From NCBI GenBank assembly GCA_023415275.1, contig JAEZLJ010000107.1, positions 1 through 37,623 of the forward strand: 37,623 nt of DNA, in the 5' to 3' direction. The position numbers and the translations under genes were made by a program. Positions 33,319-37,623 of this stretch are shown piece after piece. The notes beneath the pieces were generated by a model that saw nothing but the letters and a program-made list of their open reading frames with translations, ran no database searches and was not told the origin of the DNA. Each line of letters opens with the position of its first letter. The stretch's first letter is position 1. Source of the DNA: Bacteroidota bacterium (GTDB lineage Bacteria; Bacteroidota; Bacteroidia; Chitinophagales; Chitinophagaceae).

Positions 33319-35697
33319 ATGAGATTTTTCTTAAGGCCAATCCTTTATTTATTAACTGTGTCATTTGCACATGTTTGTACAGGGCAGAATAATTTAATAA
33401 TCCCTCAACCTGTACATATGAGCATTCAAAAAGGCAATTATATCATTACTGGCAAAACAGTACTGTTGGCCAGGGATGCAGCAGATGCCAGGTCTGCTCA
33501 ATTTTTCAGTAACTATTTGTTGAAGTACTATGGGTTTGATTTACCCATAACTAATAAGGCAAGCGGTAACGCCATAGAATTAACCACGCGCAAATTTATA
33601 AAGGCTCCGGATAAAGATGCTTACTCACTCACCATCAAAAAAGATGGTGTATTGATTGAAGGAGATACCTATGCAGCAACCTTCTATGGCATACAAACCC
33701 TGATACAGTTATTACCTGTAAATAAAGATTTGCCAGGCAATAAAAAAACAAAATCCCTGTCAGTTCCTTTTGTAAAAATAACAGATCAACCTCGATTTGA
33801 TTACAGGGGTATGCACCTTGACGTATCACGCCATTTTTTTCCTATATCCTTTGTCAAAAAATATATTGACTACCTGGCCTTTCATAAAATGAATTATTTC
33901 CACTGGCACCTGACTGATGACCAGGGTTGGAGAATCGAGATCAAAAAATATCCGCTGCTAACCAGAGTTGGGGGCTATAGAAATGGAACCATTATCGGGC
34001 GATATCCAGGTACTGGTAATGACAACTCCAGGTATGGTGGTTATTATACACAAGACGAGGTAAAGGAGATCATTCAATATGCTTCAGACCGTCATATTAC
34101 GGTGGTGCCTGAAATAGAAATGCCCGGGCATGCGTCTGCAGCCATTGCATCATATCCATATCTAAGTTGCTTTTCTACAGAAGAAACCATCATACCTTCT
34201 TACCCTTCTGAACTAAGCAAGAATATGAAGGGAAAAAAAGTACAGGAAACCTGGGGCGTCTTTGATGACGTTTTTTGTGCCGGGAATGATTCCACTTTCC
34301 AGTTTCTGCAGGATGTAATGAATGAAGTACTTCAATTATTCCCTTCTCAATACATACATGTTGGTGGAGATGAATGTCCTAAAAGCAATTGGAAGCGTTG
34401 TCCCAAATGCCAGGCACGTATGAAAAAAGAAGGCCTCAAAAATGAACATGAGCTGCAAAGTTATTTTATTCAAAGAATGGAAAAATTTTTGAATGAACAT
34501 GGCCGTACACTTATTGGATGGGATGAAATATTGGAAGGTGGCCTGGCACCCAATGCCTGGGTGATGAGTTGGAGGGGTGAAAAAGGTGGCATTGAAGCTG
34601 CACTTCAAAATCATAATGTGATCATGACCCCGGGAGAATTTGTATACCTGGATCACTCTCAATCAAGGAATGAAGACTCTATAACGATTGGAGGCTTTAC
34701 ACCTTTGGAAAAAGTGTATACATATCAACCCATACCCGGTGAACTGAATGATACAGCTTCGAAATATATAAAGGGCGCACAGGGGAATGTTTGGACAGAA
34801 TACATGGCCTACCCCTCTAAAGTGGAGTACATGATCTTTCCAAGAATGAGTGCTTTATCAGAAGTGCTGTGGAGTTCTAAGGAAGCAAGATCATGGGCCA
34901 GTTTTGAAAAGCGACTTCCGATGCAGATGAAACGTTATGATTTATGGAATGCCAATTATAGCCAGGCCTTTTATGACCTGGATGCACTGGTTATTCCCGG
35001 AAAAAACAATTCAGTCATTTGGTCAATTATCCCAAAAAAGAAAGGCAGTATTGTAAAAATATCAGATCCTGGCAATGATGATCAATACTTGTCTACTGAT
35101 AGTATTACATATACGTTGAAAACTCCGGGTATATATACTGCTCAACAGATTTCCCAAAAGCCAACATTAAAATCTGGAAAGAATGAAACCTTTATTGGTC
35201 GTCCCGTAAAAATTGAATATTCAGTAAACAAGGCAACGGGCAAACCTATTAAAATTCAAATACCACCCAATTCAAAGTACCCGGGTCAAGGTGGGAGTTT
35301 CAGCCTGGTGAATGGAGTTTATTCAATAAAAGGCCTTAGTTACCCTGATTGGCTTGGATGGGTCAGCGACGACCTTCAAACTATAATAGATTTGGGAATC
35401 AGCCAACCCATTTCAAGCGTAAGCATGCATACTATAGAGCAAAATGGAAGCTGGATCTATTTACCTAAATATGTGGAAATTATGGGTTCTAATGATGGAA
35501 TCAATTATTCAATTCTAGGCAAATCCTCTGAATTTAAAAGCGACACGCTGACCATGGGATGGATTACAGTATCCTTCCCGCAAACCAATGCGAGGTATAT
35601 AAAATTACTAGCCAAAAATTACGGACAGATTCCAGATGGCCAGCCAGGAGCAGGCAATAAAGCGTGGTTATTTGCGGATGAGATCAGGGTATTTTAA
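33319..35697 (+). CDS. Beta-N-acetylhexosaminidase (GH20), secreted
   Basis: A 792-residue exo-hexosaminidase that releases terminal GlcNAc or GalNAc. A signal peptide ends near VCTGQ. The GH20 N-terminal domain spans about 25-155. The catalytic barrel (155-510) has RGMHLDVSRHFFP, HWHLTDDQGWRIEIK and HVGGDE, with the catalytic pair D351/E352. W-rich substrate contacts follow (GWDEI, NAWVMSWRG, WTEYMAYP). Then comes a hexosaminidase C-terminal beta-domain (about 570-640) and a discoidin-like F5/8 type C domain (about 680-792, with ISSVSMHTIEQNGSWIYLP), likely for glycan binding. Substrate-assisted catalysis by Asp-Glu is established for the family. Its product would feed the downstream NagB-LmbE protein. 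Confidence 0.95.
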   Translation: MRFFLRPILYLLTVSFAHVCTGQNNLIIPQPVHMSIQKGNYIITGKTVLLARDAADARSAQFFSNYLLKYYGFDLPITNKASGNAIELTTRKFIKAPDKDAYSLTIKKDGVLIEGDTYAATFYGIQTLIQLLPVNKDLPGNKKTKSLSVPFVKITDQPRFDYRGMHLDVSRHFFPISFVKKYIDYLAFHKMNYFHWHLTDDQGWRIEIKKYPLLTRVGGYRNGTIIGRYPGTGNDNSRYGGYYTQDEVKEIIQYASDRHITVVPEIEMPGHASAAIASYPYLSCFSTEETIIPSYPSELSKNMKGKKVQETWGVFDDVFCAGNDSTFQFLQDVMNEVLQLFPSQYIHVGGDECPKSNWKRCPKCQARMKKEGLKNEHELQSYFIQRMEKFLNEHGRTLIGWDEILEGGLAPNAWVMSWRGEKGGIEAALQNHNVIMTPGEFVYLDHSQSRNEDSITIGGFTPLEKVYTYQPIPGELNDTASKYIKGAQGNVWTEYMAYPSKVEYMIFPRMSALSEVLWSSKEARSWASFEKRLPMQMKRYDLWNANYSQAFYDLDALVIPGKNNSVIWSIIPKKKGSIVKISDPGNDDQYLSTDSITYTLKTPGIYTAQQISQKPTLKSGKNETFIGRPVKIEYSVNKATGKPIKIQIPPNSKYPGQGGSFSLVNGVYSIKGLSYPDWLGWVSDDLQTIIDLGISQPISSVSMHTIEQNGSWIYLPKYVEIMGSNDGINYSILGKSSEFKSDTLTMGWITVSFPQTNARYIKLLAKNYGQIPDGQPGAGNKAWLFADEIRVF

Positions 35698-35808
35698 AAA
35701 ATAGGCAAACGATTGCGCTGCATGTGCAATTCAGTGCAGATAGGACAATTGAATACTTTTTAAAGTGATGAAGCAGGTTATACAAGACAAATAAATATTT
35801 CACTCCCG

Positions 35809-35816
35809 TATCTTTA
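35809..35816 (+). promoter_or_regulatory. Possible -7 promoter element for the NagB-LmbE gene
   Basis: TATCTTTA differs from TAnnTTTG at the last base and lies 26 bases before the ATG. The 145-base gap after GH20 leaves room for a separate promoter. Confidence 0.35.
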
Positions 35817-35842
35817 GCAGCCAAAACAAAGTTTGACTCATA

Positions 35843-37623
35843 ATGACAGATATTAATTTGATTGACGCATTTGAAAGAATTCCAGTTAAGATTTTTAATG
35901 GTGCCAAAGAAGGTTCAAAATATGCGGCGGCAGAAATTGCCAGGCTTATCCGAGATAAGCAATCCCGTAATGAAATGTGTGTATTGGGGCTTGCCACAGG
36001 TTCTACCCCCAAAAGCCTGTACGTGGAATTGGTACGCATGCACCAGGAAGAAGGATTAAGTTTTAAAAACGTCATCACTTTTAATCTTGATGAATACTAT
36101 CCTTTAGAAAAAGATGCCTGGCAGAGCTATAATAATTATATGCACAGGCATTTATTTGACCATGTGGATATTGATAAAAATAATATCAATTTACCCAATG
36201 GCGAATTACCCAAAGAAGAGATCAAAAAGCATTGTGCTGAATATGAAAAAAAGATAGAAGAGGCTGGTGGCATTGACCTGCAGGTATTGGGAATTGGAAA
36301 CAATGGCCATATAGGGTTTAATGAGCCGGGATCCAGCATTTATTCAAGAACAAGGTTAATCAACCTGGAAAATTCTACAAGGTTGGCCAACGCTTATGAG
36401 TTTGCCAATATATCCGAAGTGCCCAGGCTGGCCATTACCATGGGCATTAGCACCATTTTAAAAGCCAAACGGATTTTATTGCTGGCATGGGGTCCCGCGA
36501 AGTCAGAGGTCATTCAAAGATCTGTAGAGGGTGCTGTAAGTGAAAGCGTGCCAGCGAGTTTGCTGCAGCAGCATAGTGATTGCACTTTCATTATAGATGA
36601 AATAGCAGCCTCTGAACTCACCAGATTTAAGTCGCCCTGGCTTACCGGGGAAATTGAATGGAATTCCGGTATGATCAAAAAGGCGGTAGTAAATATGGCC
36701 TTAAAACTCAAGAAGCCTATTTTGTCACTGACCAATAATGATTATAATGAATTTGGATTAGGAGACTTGATTGTGGAAGAGGGTGATGCCTACGAGATCA
36801 ACTTGCAGGTTTTTTATTTACTTCGTGATTCTATAACAGGTTGGCCTGGTGGTAAACCCGATACCCAGTTACCCACTCACCCTGAAAGATCAGAACCTTT
36901 TCCAAAAAGAGTGGTGATCTTTTCACCTCACCCTGATGATGATATTATTAGTATGGGTGGCACTTTTCAGCGCTTAAAAGACCAGGGTCATGACGTTCAT
37001 GTAGCGTACCAGACCTCCGGAAATATTGCAGTAACAGATGAATTCGTTACCAGGTTCCTGGATTTTGCCGTAGGGTTTGAAGATATAGCAGGCATCGATA
37101 ATGACCGCTCGGGAAAAATACTGGATGAGGTAAAAAACTATCTTTCCCGCAAAAAAACCAACAGCATTGATACACCACAAATCCGTTCCATCAAAGGTTT
37201 GATCAGGAGGTGCGAAGCAAGGGCTACCTGCAGATATGTGGGAATTCCGGAAAAGAATATCCATTTTCAAAACCTGCCTTTTTATGAGACTGGTACTATT
37301 GAAAAAAAACCAATGGGCGAAGAAGATGTAGCGCTCACCGTGGCTTTACTAAGAGAAATTAAACCGCACCAGCTGTTTTGTGCCGGTGACCTGGCTGACC
37401 CACACGGTACTCATAAAGTTTGCCTGGATGTGGTACTGGAAGCATTAAAAAGGATCAAGGCTGCTGGTGACCCCTGGATCAAGGATTGCTGGTTGTGGTT
37501 ATATAAGGGAGCATGGCAGGAGTGGAATATCGATGAAATTGAGATGGCAGTACCCATGAGCCCGGATCAAGTGCTGAAAAAGAGATATGGCATTTTCATA
37601 CACCAATCACAAAAGGATATGGT
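35843..37623 (+). CDS. nagB: Glucosamine-6-phosphate deaminase fused to a PIG-L/LmbE deacetylase domain (3' end outside window)
   Basis: At least 593 residues; the frame is still open at the window end. The NagB half (about 1-330) has LGLATGSTPKSLY (48-60), TFNLDEYYPL with catalytic D83, and GIGNNGHIGFNEPGSS with H156 and E161. It turns glucosamine-6-phosphate into fructose-6-phosphate and ammonia. A second domain begins near 357 with VVIFSPHPDDDIISMGG (PHPDDD 362-367), the zinc-binding motif of the PIG-L/LmbE deacetylase family. A cysteine and His-rich loop and DPHGTHKVC further on add the second metal motif. This fusion is common in Bacteroidota. The LmbE half may deacetylate an amino sugar; its substrate is unproven. 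Confidence 0.93.
   Translation, partial: MTDINLIDAFERIPVKIFNGAKEGSKYAAAEIARLIRDKQSRNEMCVLGLATGSTPKSLYVELVRMHQEEGLSFKNVITFNLDEYYPLEKDAWQSYNNYMHRHLFDHVDIDKNNINLPNGELPKEEIKKHCAEYEKKIEEAGGIDLQVLGIGNNGHIGFNEPGSSIYSRTRLINLENSTRLANAYEFANISEVPRLAITMGISTILKAKRILLLAWGPAKSEVIQRSVEGAVSESVPASLLQQHSDCTFIIDEIAASELTRFKSPWLTGEIEWNSGMIKKAVVNMALKLKKPILSLTNNDYNEFGLGDLIVEEGDAYEINLQVFYLLRDSITGWPGGKPDTQLPTHPERSEPFPKRVVIFSPHPDDDIISMGGTFQRLKDQGHDVHVAYQTSGNIAVTDEFVTRFLDFAVGFEDIAGIDNDRSGKILDEVKNYLSRKKTNSIDTPQIRSIKGLIRRCEARATCRYVGIPEKNIHFQNLPFYETGTIEKKPMGEEDVALTVALLREIKPHQLFCAGDLADPHGTHKVCLDVVLEALKRIKAAGDPWIKDCWLWLYKGAWQEWNIDEIEMAVPMSPDQVLKKRYGIFIHQSQKDM

Overview
The window looks like chromosome of a Bacteroidota bacterium, most probably from the Chitinophagaceae or a near relative. 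The evidence is a TonB-dependent receptor with an N-terminal carboxypeptidase-D-like domain, many Bacteroidota-type lipoproteins, DUF3570/DUF4266/DUF3347 proteins, a NagB-LmbE fusion, several TAnnTTTG promoter elements, few Shine-Dalgarno sites and moderate-to-low GC. The taxonomic call is inference from gene families. There is no sign of a phage, integron, insertion sequence or CRISPR array, and no RNA gene was recognised.

Layout. 1-1.5 kb: two tandem + strand secreted proteins that share a C-terminal domain. 1.5-6.1 kb (- strand): M28 peptidase, then a DUF3347 metal-binding-type lipoprotein overlapping a TonB-dependent receptor. 6.3-8.3 kb: ABC-F ATPase, convergent with hutG. 8.3-16 kb (- strand): histidine degradation (hutG, hutI, hutU), interrupted by a trehalose-phosphate synthase/phosphatase fusion and an unknown lipoprotein. 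16.3-17.7 kb: cystathionine beta-synthase. 17.7-18.5 kb: a gene-free stretch rich in inverted repeats. 18.5-22.9 kb (+ strand): a BtuF-like metal receptor without a signal peptide, a protein with kinase-like motifs, then class II and class I fructose-bisphosphate aldolases side by side. 22.9-25.9 kb (- strand): an operon of thioredoxin, ApbE flavin transferase, DUF4266 lipoprotein and DUF3570 outer-membrane protein. 26-27.8 kb (- strand): cutC and a Tat-exported glycosylasparaginase. 27.9-31.2 kb (+ strand): TerC-like membrane protein, FMN reductase, pirin and two tandem 128-residue paralogues. 31.4 kb to the end (+ strand): S15/CocE hydrolase, GH20 hexosaminidase and NagB-LmbE (cut by the window end).

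How the genes fit together. HutU, HutI and HutG cover the last three steps from urocanate to glutamate; HutH is not in the window. GH20, NagB-LmbE and the exported glycosylasparaginase point to use of N-acetylglucosamine from glycoproteins or chitin. The least explained module is the thioredoxin-ApbE-DUF4266-DUF3570 operon, which I read as a possible envelope redox system. The kinase-like protein paired with a cytoplasmic BtuF-like protein, and the tandem 128-residue pair, are the other unexplained genes.
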